Assembly: GCA_002424545.1 (NCBI GenBank)
Contig: DIKL01000095.1
Span: 1 to 29,723, forward strand
DNA from: Syntrophaceae bacterium UBA5619
Lineage (GTDB): Bacteria > Desulfobacterota > Syntrophia > Syntrophales > UBA5619
Reading direction: 5' to 3'
Length of the DNA: 29,723 nt
This document shows, one piece after another, positions 16,930 through 25,296 of the stretch. Numbering within the stretch: position 1 is the stretch's first letter; the number at the start of each line of letters is the position of its first letter. The position numbers and the translations under genes were made by a program. The notes under the pieces were generated by a model, which was not told the origin of the DNA, did not search any database, and saw nothing but the letters and a program-made list of their open reading frames with translations.

Positions 16930-18146
16930 AGATTGCCTATTTCGACTGTTTCGCCGGCATCAGCGGCGACATGACGCTGGGCGCGCTCATCGGCGCCGGC
17001 GCGGACCGGGATCGCCTCCGCGGGAGCCTTTCCGGCCTGGGCGTGGAAGGCTTTTCGATCGAGGTCGGTCGCAGGATGACCGGCCCGATCGAGGCAACGG
17101 ATGTCCGTGTGATCATCGATGTTCACCACCGGCACCATCACCGGCGGCTGGAGGACATCCGGAAGATTCTTCGCGACGCGGACCTCTCCGACCGGGTCAG
17201 GCAAACGGCCGAAGCGATCTTCACGAGGCTCGCCGAGGCCGAAGGCAAAGTCCACGGCCATTCCCCGGAAGAGGTCCTTTTCCATGAGGTGGGAGCCCTG
17301 GATGCGATCGTCGACATCGTCGGAACAACACTGTGTCTCGAAATGCTCGGCTGGCCGAAGGTCGTCGCAAGCCCGATGCCCACGTTCCACGGCTTTGCCA
17401 AAGGCGCCCATGGAACTTTTCCGCTGCCCGCGCCGGCCACCGCGGAACTTCTCCGCGGTGTTCCCTGGCGAAAATTGGACGTTGAAGGGGAACTGGTCAC
17501 GCCGACCGGCGCCGCGATCGTCCGGGAAATCGCCGCGAGTTTCGGAGATCTTCCCGCGATGACCGTCGAAAGCATCGGCTACGGCGCCGGGAAGAGCGAT
17601 TTCGGCATCCCGAACGCGCTGCGGGTCATGATCGGCGAGGAAAGATCCTCGTCCGTCGCTCCGGCCGAATCCGTAGCGGTGATCGAGACGAACATCGACG
17701 ACATGAATCCCCAGTTCTATGATGCCGCGCTGAAGCGGCTGCTGGACGCGGGGGCGCTGGATGTGTTCCTGAGCCCGATCCAGATGAAGAAGAACCGGCC
17801 GGGGACACTCTTGACCGTCATCTGCGATCCCGATCAGACGCAGTCGATGGCGGAGATCGTGCTGGCCGAGACCTCGACCTTCGGCATTCGGATCTCCCAC
17901 CGGGAGCGGATCTGCCTGGAACGCCGCTGGGTGCAGGTTGAAACCAAATTCGGGGCGATCCGGATCAAGATCGGCGAGCGGGACGGCCGGCCGGTCACCG
18001 CATCCCCCGAATACGAGGACTGCAAGAAAGCCGCTCTCGAGCACGGCGTGCCGCTGCGGCGCGTCCATGAAATGGCTCTGGCCGTCTACCGGACAGCCCA
18101 GGAGACCGCTTTCCACTCCCGACCGTCCCATCCCCGGAGGAAATGA
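16926..18146 (+). CDS. larC: LarC, CTP-dependent nickel-inserting cyclometallase
   Basis: This is a 406-residue protein from the ATG overlapping the larB stop; a longer open reading upstream is a shadow of larB. It starts with [21 protein letters not shown], the family signature, and contains a His-rich HHRHHHRR loop near residue 65 where nickel may be handled, then [14 protein letters not shown] and [21 protein letters not shown]. The C-terminal part [10 protein letters not shown]...[13 protein letters not shown] belongs to the region called LarC2, which in Lactobacillus needs a programmed frameshift. Here both parts are in one uninterrupted frame. LarC inserts nickel into the pyridinium dithiocarboxylate mononucleotide with CTP, completing the cofactor. 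The cofactor-using racemase (larA) is not in the window. Confidence 0.95.
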   Translation: [406 protein letters not shown]

Positions 18147-18200
18147 CATCAAAGAGGATTCCCCCGGCTGCCCACCCTGCATTCATGAGGACAAATCGTT

Positions 18201-19106
18201 ATGAGCGGATTCTCATCTGCCGTTTCCAATGAAACCAAGCAAAAGCTGCTGGCAATTACACTGGCCATGGAAACCTATACGATCGGCGCTTCCGTTGTCG
18301 GCATGGCCACATCCAATTCCATTGTCTTCATCGCGAATTTTGTCATCGCGGTGACGGGTGCATTGGCTTCGGGCCTCTCCCTGTATACGGTCAAACAGAT
18401 GTCCCGCAGCGCCGATCTGAAGAACACGTATGGATTCGGCCGTCTTGAAACCGCATCCAGCATCGTGGTTGGCTTGACGATGATCATGGCGGTCGCCTTC
18501 ATCACGTTTGAAGCCTTTAAAAAAATCATCCACCCGGTGGAGCAGGAGGGTGGATTGCTGGGAATTCTCCTCACCTGCGTATCCCTCGCGGTCTCCCTGT
18601 GGCTGTGGATCAGAAATTATCGACTGACCAAGACCGAACACTCCCCGATCTTTGAAGCCATGTGGCGAATGGCGCGGATGGGAGCGCTGGAGGATTTTCT
18701 GATCATCAATGCCGTCGGCATCTCTCTGATCTTCAGCGGTTACGGATGGGCGCGGTTTCTCGATGTCGGTGCCTCCCTGCTGCTGGCCGTCGTCCTGTTG
18801 AAATCCATCAAGGACATCCTGTCCGGATCCATAAGCGATCTTTTTGACCGGAGCCTGGACGAACGCGATCAGATTGTGATCATTCGGGAACTCGTAAACC
18901 ACTTTGACCGGTATGAACAGATACACGGCTTTCGAACTCGCCGCTCGGGAAGTCAGATTTTTGTTGAATTGTTTCTGGAATTCGATCCGAACCAGAAGAT
19001 GCAGCAGACCTATGACGCCATCCAACGGCTGGAAACCGCCATCAAAGAGCAGCTTCCCCATGCACAGGTCATGATTGTCCCGAGCCAGGAGGAACCGCAT
19101 CCCTGA
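18201..19106 (+). CDS. CDF-like membrane protein with degenerate metal site
   Basis: This is a 301-residue protein. The layout is that of cation diffusion facilitators: membrane helices at about residues 15-37, 42-62, 83-103, 116-138, 165-180 and 183-203, the YGFGRLE loop after helix 2, then a cytoplasmic domain with LFDRSLDERDQIVI, HGFRTRRSGSQIFVELFLEFD and a final beta-strand region. Compared by eye with E. coli YiiP, the transport site in helix 2 (DxxxD) reads I49 and G53, and in helix 5 (HxxxD) reads G161 and D165. Only one of four ligands is kept. It may carry another ion, act as a regulator, or use other residues. It follows larC by 54 bases and could be co-transcribed. Ribosome site GAGGA. 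Confidence 0.78.
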   Translation: MSGFSSAVSNETKQKLLAITLAMETYTIGASVVGMATSNSIVFIANFVIAVTGALASGLSLYTVKQMSRSADLKNTYGFGRLETASSIVVGLTMIMAVAFITFEAFKKIIHPVEQEGGLLGILLTCVSLAVSLWLWIRNYRLTKTEHSPIFEAMWRMARMGALEDFLIINAVGISLIFSGYGWARFLDVGASLLLAVVLLKSIKDILSGSISDLFDRSLDERDQIVIIRELVNHFDRYEQIHGFRTRRSGSQIFVELFLEFDPNQKMQQTYDAIQRLETAIKEQLPHAQVMIVPSQEEPHP

Positions 19107-19188
19107 ACGCTTTTTCGCCGATTGGAGAATATCCATCGATTATGATATAGACCATCGCACTCCATAGTGGAATCTGGAAAAGAGACCC

Positions 19189-20457
19189 ATGAGATTGATC
19201 AGCGAAAAATCGACGCTCCGGGGCGACATCCCGATTCCGACGAGCAAGTCACACACCATCCGGGCCGTGACCATCGCGGGCCTCGCGCAGGGAAAGTCCA
19301 TCATCCACCATCCCCTGGAGTCGGGGGACGGTCTTGCGGCGGCCAGGGCAGCTGGAATGTTCGGCGCCAGGGTCGATCTGGGAGGCTCCTGGACGGTCGA
19401 AGGAGTGGGCGGTCATCCGCATGTGCCCGACAACATCGTGGATGTGGCCAATTCCGGGACCACGATGAATTTCTGCATGGGAACGGCAAGTTTGGTGGAG
19501 GGAATGACCGTGATCACCGGCGACCGTCAGATCGTCCGGCGCTCCGTCGGGCCGCTGATCGAGGCCCTGAACGGGCTCGGTGCGGAGGTGGCTTCAACGC
19601 GGAACAACGGCCTTCCTCCGATCGTGGTCCGGGGACGTTTGAAGGGAGGGAAAACACGGTTCAGCGGGATCATTTCGCAGTATGCCTCGAGCCTCCTGAT
19701 CCATTGCCCCTTAATTGAGCATGATTCCGAATTCGAGGTTTACGACGTTCATGAAAAACCGTATATCCGTATGACCCTCCAATGGCTGGATCGCCAGGAG
19801 ATCCGCTATGAGGCATCGGACGACCTGAGCCGTTTCAAAATCTTCGGAGGGCAGTCCTATCACGGCCGGGACGTAACCATCCCCGGCGATTTTTCATCGG
19901 CAAGCTTCTTCCTGATCGCAGGCGTGCTGTGTGATGCGGACATCACATTGCGGGGACTGGACATGAATGATGTCCAGGGGGACAAGAAGATCTTGGATTG
20001 TCTGCGGGAAATGGGGGCACCGATCTCGCTTGAAAACGGGGGACTCCGTGTGCGGCAGGGGGTCCTGCGGGGCATCGAGATCGACATGGCCGATATTCCG
20101 GACGCGCTTCCGGCGATGGCCGTGGTGGGATGTTTTTCAAGAGGGAAGACGGTTTTACGCAATGTGGCCAATGCGCGACTCAAGGAGACGGACCGGATAG
20201 CCGTCATGGCCGCGGAGCTGGGGCGTCTCGGCGCCCGGGTGGAAGAACTGCCCGATGGCATGATCATCCATGAAAGCAGGCTTATGGGCTGCCCCGTTCA
20301 AGGGCACGGCGACCACCGGGTGGTGATGTCTCTATCCGTCGCCGGCTTGGCCATCCCCGGCCGGACGGAGGTGGACACGGCGGAGGCGGTCGAGGTCACT
20401 GTTCCGAACTTCCTGCAGTTGATTCAGGGGCTCGGGGGAAAGATGAAAAAGGAGTAG
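19189..20457 (+). CDS. aroA: EPSP synthase family protein (AroA), divergent
   Basis: This is a 422-residue protein with both EPSP synthase halves. Motifs in order: SKSHTIR (residues 19-25, phosphate and shikimate contacts), NSGTTMN (88-94), TGDRQIVRRSVGPL, QYASSLLI, PGDFSSASFF, IPDALPAMA, ARLKETDR and GDHRVVMSL. The enzyme transfers enolpyruvate from PEP to shikimate 3-phosphate, step six of the shikimate pathway. The normally invariant Arg that ends the NSGTTxR motif is Asn94. Other catalytic residues (Lys20, Arg25, Asp in IPDA, Lys/Glu/Arg of KETDR) are kept. The aroC-like gene follows after seven bases. It may be the housekeeping aroA of the organism or a paralogue for a related compound; the sequence alone does not decide. 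Confidence 0.85.
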   Translation: MRLISEKSTLRGDIPIPTSKSHTIRAVTIAGLAQGKSIIHHPLESGDGLAAARAAGMFGARVDLGGSWTVEGVGGHPHVPDNIVDVANSGTTMNFCMGTASLVEGMTVITGDRQIVRRSVGPLIEALNGLGAEVASTRNNGLPPIVVRGRLKGGKTRFSGIISQYASSLLIHCPLIEHDSEFEVYDVHEKPYIRMTLQWLDRQEIRYEASDDLSRFKIFGGQSYHGRDVTIPGDFSSASFFLIAGVLCDADITLRGLDMNDVQGDKKILDCLREMGAPISLENGGLRVRQGVLRGIEIDMADIPDALPAMAVVGCFSRGKTVLRNVANARLKETDRIAVMAAELGRLGARVEELPDGMIIHESRLMGCPVQGHGDHRVVMSLSVAGLAIPGRTEVDTAEAVEVTVPNFLQLIQGLGGKMKKE

Positions 20458-20464
20458 GAAGAAG

Positions 20465-21625
20465 ATGCAGGGGAATACCTTCGGAAGAGTTTTTCGCGTT
20501 ACGGCCGCCGGTGAATCCTACGGCCCGGCCTTACAGATCATCGTCGACGGGGTGCCCCCCGGGGTGCCCATCACCGAGGCGGAGATCCAGTTTGAACTCG
20601 ACCGTCGTCGTCCGGGCCAAAGCGCTATCAGCTCGCCCCGTCAGGAAAAGGACAGGGTGCAAATCGTGGCTGGTGTTTTCGACGGCCGCACCACGGGCGC
20701 CCCGGTCGGCATGATCATCTACAACATCGATACGGAGCCCTTCCATGTGAAGCAGTACGCCAAAGTCATGGAGCGTGTGCGGCCCGGCCACGCGGATTAC
20801 ACCTTTCATATCAAATATGGACGCTTCCGGGACTGGCGGGGCGCCGGCCGTTCCAGCGGCAGGGAAACCGCCTGCCGGGTGGCCGCTGGAACGCTGGCCA
20901 AGAAGATTCTCAGCCGGGAAGGGATCGAGGTGCGGGCTTATACGAAAGAGATGGCGGGAATTTCTGCTCGGCCGGACCTGAATTGGAACGACATCGTCGC
21001 TCATACGGAAACCAACATCGCCCGTTGCCCCGACGTAGCGGCGAGCGAACGGATGATCGCCAAGACCCTGGAGGCGGCCCAAAAAGGGGACACCGTTGGC
21101 GGGGTCATCGAGGTGATCGCCCGCGGGGTCCCGGCAGGTCTGGGCGAGCAGGTCTTCGATAAACTGACAGCCGTCCTGGCCCATGCCGTGACGAGCATCG
21201 GTTCCGTCCGGGGGATCGAATTCGGCGATGGTTTCGCCGAAGCGCGCCGGCTGGGCAGCGAGAACAACGACATCCCCTATTACGACGAACGGGGAGAGGT
21301 CCGTTTTCGCACCAACCGCTGCGGCGGGATGCTGGGCGGGATCAGCAACGGCGACGATATCGTTTTCCGTATTGCCGTCAAACCGACCTCAACCATCTCC
21401 ATGGATCAAGTGACGATCAATGTAATCAAGAAGCGGAATGAAAAACTTGCCGCGGAAACCCGCCGGGACCCGACCATCGTTCCGCGGGTGGTGCCGGTGG
21501 CCGAGGCGATGACGGCGATGGTACTGGTGGACTTTCTGATGATGTGGAACGGGTATAAATCCCTCCGCCGCGACATGGAGGGTCCGCAGCTCGGGCAGGA
21601 TATTCTGTCGGCGCCGGACGCATAG
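20465..21625 (+). CDS. aroC: Chorismate synthase family protein (AroC) with His to Tyr in GESHG
   Basis: This is a 386-residue protein matching chorismate synthase over its whole length. Motifs: GNTFGRVFRVTAAGES, DGVPPGVPITEAEIQFELDRRRPG, RPGHADYTFHIKYG, RDWRGAGRSSGRETACRVAAG, GVPAGLGEQVFDKL, TNRCGGMLGGISNGDDI and RRDPTIVPRVVPVAEAM. The enzyme removes phosphate from EPSP by 1,4-elimination using reduced FMN. Of the two active-site histidines, the one in RPGHADY is kept, while the one in GESHG is Tyr19 (codon TAC at 20519-20521). The ribosome site AGGAAGAAG lies in the 7-base gap behind aroA. An ABC importer follows after 27 bases. Either a housekeeping enzyme with an unusual residue, or a paralogue with altered substrate. 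Confidence 0.87.
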   Translation: MQGNTFGRVFRVTAAGESYGPALQIIVDGVPPGVPITEAEIQFELDRRRPGQSAISSPRQEKDRVQIVAGVFDGRTTGAPVGMIIYNIDTEPFHVKQYAKVMERVRPGHADYTFHIKYGRFRDWRGAGRSSGRETACRVAAGTLAKKILSREGIEVRAYTKEMAGISARPDLNWNDIVAHTETNIARCPDVAASERMIAKTLEAAQKGDTVGGVIEVIARGVPAGLGEQVFDKLTAVLAHAVTSIGSVRGIEFGDGFAEARRLGSENNDIPYYDERGEVRFRTNRCGGMLGGISNGDDIVFRIAVKPTSTISMDQVTINVIKKRNEKLAAETRRDPTIVPRVVPVAEAMTAMVLVDFLMMWNGYKSLRRDMEGPQLGQDILSAPDA

Positions 21626-21652
21626 CAGAGCGTATAAAACCGAGAAAATCTC

Positions 21653-22432
21653 ATGACGGTAAAGATCAAGGCCAGCGATCTGACCAAAGTCTATTCATGC
21701 CGGAACGGACCGACATGCGCCCTGCAAAATTTCTCTCTTGTTGTGGAGGAGGGGGAATTCGTCTGTATCGTAGGACCCTCGGGCTGCGGGAAATCGACGT
21801 TTCTCCGGATTCTCGGAGGTCTCATGACGCCGAGTTCCGGACGGGTTGAACTTTTCCCGCGGGATACCAGGGCGCCACTCCAGAACATCGTCTTTCAGGA
21901 ATATGCCATCTTCCCCTGGAAGACGGTTCTGGACAATGTGGCCTTCGGCCTCGAAATGCGCGGCGTTCCCAGGGTCGAGCGGTGGGAGACGGCCCGCGGC
22001 TGGATCAAGATGGTGGGTCTGGCGAATTTTGCCGATGCCTATCCCCATCAACTCTCGGGCGGCATGAAGCAGCGGGTGAGCATCGCCCGGGCCTTCGCGA
22101 ACGATCCGGAGATCCTGCTCATGGATGAGCCCCTCGGCGCCCTGGATGCCCAGACCCGGGCGATCCTCCAGGGAGAACTGGTCCGCCTTTGGGAGCACTC
22201 CCGCAAGACCGTGGTCTACATCACCCACAGCATCGAGGAGTCGGTCCTGCTGGGGGACCGGATCGTTCTGATGACCGCCCATCCCGGCACATACAAGACC
22301 GAATTTTCCGTACCCTTTGCGCGTCCCCGCCGTTTCGAATTGACCAGTACACCCGAATTTGCGCGCTTGAGTTACGCCATCTGGCAGGAACTGGAGGTCG
22401 AGGTGAAGCGCACCATGGAGAAACAGTCATGA
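21653..22432 (+). CDS. ABC transporter ATP-binding protein, NitT/TauT (SsuB) type
   Basis: This is a 259-residue protein with the canonical order: Walker A GPSGCGKST (residues 41-49), Q-loop QEYAIFPW, signature LSGGMKQR, Walker B ILLMDEPLGALD and H-loop VYITHSIEE. These ATPases power importers for sulfonates, nitrate, taurine, pyrimidine precursors or aromatic compounds; substrate cannot be told from the ATPase. The permease start overlaps its stop by ATGA, and the binding protein follows, so ATPase, permease and binding protein form a set. The gap to the aroC-like gene is 27 bases, so all may share a transcript. Start codon at 21653 lies behind GAGAAAATC, a modest ribosome site. Confidence 0.93.
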   Translation: MTVKIKASDLTKVYSCRNGPTCALQNFSLVVEEGEFVCIVGPSGCGKSTFLRILGGLMTPSSGRVELFPRDTRAPLQNIVFQEYAIFPWKTVLDNVAFGLEMRGVPRVERWETARGWIKMVGLANFADAYPHQLSGGMKQRVSIARAFANDPEILLMDEPLGALDAQTRAILQGELVRLWEHSRKTVVYITHSIEESVLLGDRIVLMTAHPGTYKTEFSVPFARPRRFELTSTPEFARLSYAIWQELEVEVKRTMEKQS

Positions 22433-23334
22433 ACGGATCTTGCCGGCATATGGATGCCAACACCCGGGACCGTCTTCTTTCCATCGGCTTTCCCCTGGTC
22501 CTCTTAGCCCTCTGGGAGGCGGCGGTCCGGCTTGCGTGGCTTGACGGGCGATTCTTCCCCGCGCCCACGGCCGTGGCCGTGGCCCTCTGGGAGCTCACGG
22601 TCAAGGGCGAGCTTCTGGGAAAGCTCTGGCTCCTTCCCGGCTTGATCGCTACGGGGGATCTGGTGGGCATCCGGAAGGTGTTCGCTGAGGGGCACCTCTG
22701 GGTGAGCCTCTTCCGGATCTTCGCCGGGTTTTTCGTGGGCGCCGTTCCCGGCATCATCCTCGGCGTCGTCATGGGGATGAACCGGACGATCCGAGTCGCT
22801 CTCGACCCGGTCGTCTCGGCGGTGTATGTCCTGCCCAAGATTGCTATCCTTCCATTGGTGATGCTGGTTTTCGGTATCGGCGAGGTCAGCAAGATTGTGA
22901 TCGTCGCCATCGCCTCTTTCTTCCTTGTCCTGATCAACACCACCGTAGGCGTCCGGGACATCGAACCCATCTTCCTCGAGGCGGGCGGAAACTACGGGGC
23001 GAACCACCGGCAGATGTTCCGCCACATCATCATCCCGGCGGCCCTCCCGATCATCTTCTCGGGCCTCCGCTTAAGCCTCGGCACCTCGCTGATCGTGATC
23101 ATTGCGGCCGAATTCGTGGCCGCCAATTATGGCCTGGGCTACCTCATCTGGTTTTCCTGACAGACCCTGCTGACGGAAAACATGTTCGCCGGCCTGGTGG
23201 TCATCATGATCCTCGGGGCGCTCTTTACCAGCGGTCTTCAGGCCCTGGAGCGGCGGCTCATGCCTTGGCAGAGGGAGGAGCTCCCGGCCACCGCCGATGT
23301 GGCCGATGTGGGAGGAACGGGCACAAAGGCATGA
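22429..23334 (+). pseudogene. ABC transporter permease, NitT/TauT type, with an in-frame TGA at codon 244
   Basis: The frame gives 243 residues and a TGA at 23158-23160. Beyond it the same frame continues for 57 codons: QTLLTENMFAGLVVIMILGA, then SGLQALERRLMPWQREE, exactly the usual C-terminal end of SsuC-like permeases with the final membrane helix. In relatives the residue after YLIWFS is Trp, so a single TGG to TGA change explains the break. The upstream part is normal: membrane helices, the EAA-like loop EAGGNYGANHRQMFRHIIIPAALP and the ASLL-type helix. It is either a recent nonsense mutation, a sequencing error, or a read-through UGA. A truncated protein would lose the last helix. The ATPase before and the binding protein after are intact. 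Confidence 0.85.
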
Positions 23335-23447
23335 CCTTTACTCAGTTCAGGAAGCGGATGGTCAACGTATCCCCTTCCCATCCCCTGACACGGGTTGTCC
23401 GCGGGGAAGCCGGCAAAGGGGAAACAAATAAAACAAGGGAGGAAACG

Positions 23448-24461
23448 ATGAAGAAAGGCAAAGTGGTTTTGGGTTGGATCGGCGCCGTTTCGCTGCTGGT
23501 GTCCCTGACCTCTCCGGCGTTCGCCGCCGACAAGGTCAAGGTCGCGTACGTCGCCATCATGAATTTTGCGCCCCTCTATCTGGCGATCGAGCGCGGATTC
23601 ATGAAAGAGCAGAACATCGAGGTGGAGATGCAGAAAGTCGCCTCCGGAACCGAGGCGATGGCGTTTCTCGCCCAGGGATCCCTCGACGCCGGGGGTGTCG
23701 GCATCGGGGCGTCGACCTTCAACGCTTTTAACAAGGGATTCGATCTGCGCATCGTCGGGTCGGCTGCGGTCCAGCCCCGCAAGGACGGACCCACCATCAT
23801 CATCGTCCGGAAAGACCTGAAGGATTCCGGAAAGGTGAAGTCTGTGGCCGATCTCAAGGGGATGAAGGTCGCCCTGGCCGGGGGGCCGGGAACGACGGGC
23901 GCCTACTTCGTTGCCCGGGCGCTCAAGGATGCGGGGCTGACGGTGAAGGACATCGAGATCGTGAATCTGGCCAATCCCGACATGCCGCTGGCCATCGAGA
24001 AAGCCTCCGTCGATGCGGCCCTCGTGGGGCCTCCCTACTCGGACCAGATCCTCGGCGGCGGCAAAGGGGTGCTCCTGGCCAAGGATACGGCGCCCGGCGC
24101 CATGACGACCGTCTTCATGTATTCGGGGAAGTTCATCAAGGAACACCCGGATACGGCCAAGCGGTTCATGGTGGCGTTGATCCAAGGGTCCCGGGCTATG
24201 CAGGGAAACAAATACCTTGATCCGGCCAACCTGAAGGGTTATCTAAAATACGTCACCTCCACGGAGGCGGCCATCCGCGCGGGCAAACCCCAGGTGTATG
24301 ATCCCGACCTCAAGGTGGATATGGACAGCGTCAAGAACATGGAGGAGATCTTCCGCTGGGCCGGCTGGACAAACTATACGACCGAGATTCCCCAGGACAA
24401 GATGGCCGATGCCTCTTTTGCGGCCAATGCAGTGAAGATCCTGGGACCATTCAAGCCCTAA
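23448..24461 (+). CDS. ABC transporter substrate-binding protein, NMT1/SsuA-like
   Basis: This is a 337-residue protein. The ATG at 23448 with GGGAGG five bases before it was chosen; the open frame upstream from 23265 is not family-like. Residues 1-26 are a signal peptide ending AFA. The mature protein starts with KVKVAYVAIMNFAPLYLAIERGF and has EQNIEVEMQKVASGTEAMAFL and GSLDAGGVGIGASTFNAF, typical of periplasmic binding proteins for nitrate, sulfonates, aromatic acids or thiamine precursors. KGMKVALAGGPGTTGAYF is the hinge-side loop. It presents a substrate to the permease encoded just upstream. Ligand unknown; the aroA/aroC neighbourhood makes an aromatic or cyclic acid worth testing. A 10-bp hairpin at 24496-24524 lies just after the stop. 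Confidence 0.88.
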   Translation: MKKGKVVLGWIGAVSLLVSLTSPAFAADKVKVAYVAIMNFAPLYLAIERGFMKEQNIEVEMQKVASGTEAMAFLAQGSLDAGGVGIGASTFNAFNKGFDLRIVGSAAVQPRKDGPTIIIVRKDLKDSGKVKSVADLKGMKVALAGGPGTTGAYFVARALKDAGLTVKDIEIVNLANPDMPLAIEKASVDAALVGPPYSDQILGGGKGVLLAKDTAPGAMTTVFMYSGKFIKEHPDTAKRFMVALIQGSRAMQGNKYLDPANLKGYLKYVTSTEAAIRAGKPQVYDPDLKVDMDSVKNMEEIFRWAGWTNYTTEIPQDKMADASFAANAVKILGPFKP

Positions 24462-24489
24462 GGGACATCGTGTCGCATAGACGCTGACT

Positions 24490-25296
24490 TTAGAAACGCC
24501 TCTCCATGAACAACGGGGAGGCGTCTCTGTATAAAACGGCACCTCCGCTGAAGCGCCGGTCGTCAGCGCCTCTGGACGAGAGCGGCAGCTCCAGATTGTT
24601 GGCCTCGAGCAGCTCTCTCCTCGTGAGGATCTCCTCCGACGGTCCATCGGCAACCACCCTCCCCTCCCCGATCACGATGCAGCGCCGGCAGACATCGAGG
24701 ATCAGGTCGAGGTCGTGGGAGGCGATGATCTTGGAATGGGTGAAACCCTTCAGCAGCGAGATCAGCAACCGCCTCGACCTGGGATCCAGCGTTGCGGCCG
24801 GTTCGTCCATTGCGAGAATGTCCGGCTCCATGGCCATCACCGAGGCGATCGCAACGGCGCTCTTCTGTCCGGCCGAGAGATGGTGCGGCGGCTTGTCCCG
24901 GAGGGAAAGGCCGTTGACCATGGCCAGGGCTGTGTCGACCCGTTCCCGGACACGCGCCTCGTCCAGTCCGAGATTGAGCGGGCCGAAGGCGACATCGTCG
25001 AAAACCGTCGGCATGAAGAGCTGATCGTCGGGGTTCTGAAAAACGACGCCGACCTTTTTGCGGATCTCCTGCCGGGTCCTGGCCGTCAAGGCAAGATCCC
25101 CGATCGTCACCGTTCCTTGCGTCGGCAGCAGGCAGCCGTTCAGGTGCTGCAGCAGCGTCGATTTTCCCGCCCCGTTGGCGCCGACGATGCCGACCGACTC
25201 CCCGTGGGTGATCCGGAAGCGGATTCCCCGGAGCGCCTCCGTCCCGTCGGGATAACGGAAATGGACGTCCGCAAAATCGATGATGTGATGGCTCAT
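24490..25296 (-). CDS. cbiO: Nickel/cobalt ECF transporter ATPase (CbiO/NikO)
   Basis: This is a 268-residue protein. The ATG at 25296 overlaps the cbiQ stop by four bases; a longer frame upstream is a shadow of cbiQ. Walker A GANGAGKST (about residues 38-46), Q-loop FQNPDDQLF, signature LSAGQKSAVAIA, Walker B ILAMDEPAATLD and H-loop ASHDLDLIL are present. ECF ATPases of the CbiO type power uptake of nickel, cobalt or vitamins. With cbiQ and the M-subunit it forms a metal importer; the nearby nikR points to nickel. The C-terminal ~30 residues beyond LELPLSS look unconserved and overlap the 24496-24524 hairpin. Confidence 0.92.
   Translation of the reverse strand: MSHHIIDFADVHFRYPDGTEALRGIRFRITHGESVGIVGANGAGKSTLLQHLNGCLLPTQGTVTIGDLALTARTRQEIRKKVGVVFQNPDDQLFMPTVFDDVAFGPLNLGLDEARVRERVDTALAMVNGLSLRDKPPHHLSAGQKSAVAIASVMAMEPDILAMDEPAATLDPRSRRLLISLLKGFTHSKIIASHDLDLILDVCRRCIVIGEGRVVADGPSEEILTRRELLEANNLELPLSSRGADDRRFSGGAVLYRDASPLFMERRF
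24496..24524. terminator. Hairpin between convergent ABC-transporter operons
   Basis: Arms 24496-24505 and 24515-24524 pair over ten bases (one G-U) around a nine-base loop. No clear T-run follows on either strand, and the hairpin lies in the last codons of cbiO, so a bidirectional terminator role is plausible but unproven. Confidence 0.4.

Noticed and set aside
16800..18182. 460-codon minus-strand frame opposite larC
   Set aside because: It mirrors larC, which has clear family motifs; no ribosome site or motif supports the antisense frame.
23158..23160. Permease TGA as a second selenocysteine
   Set aside because: Relatives have Trp there, not Cys, and no SECIS-like hairpin was seen just after it.
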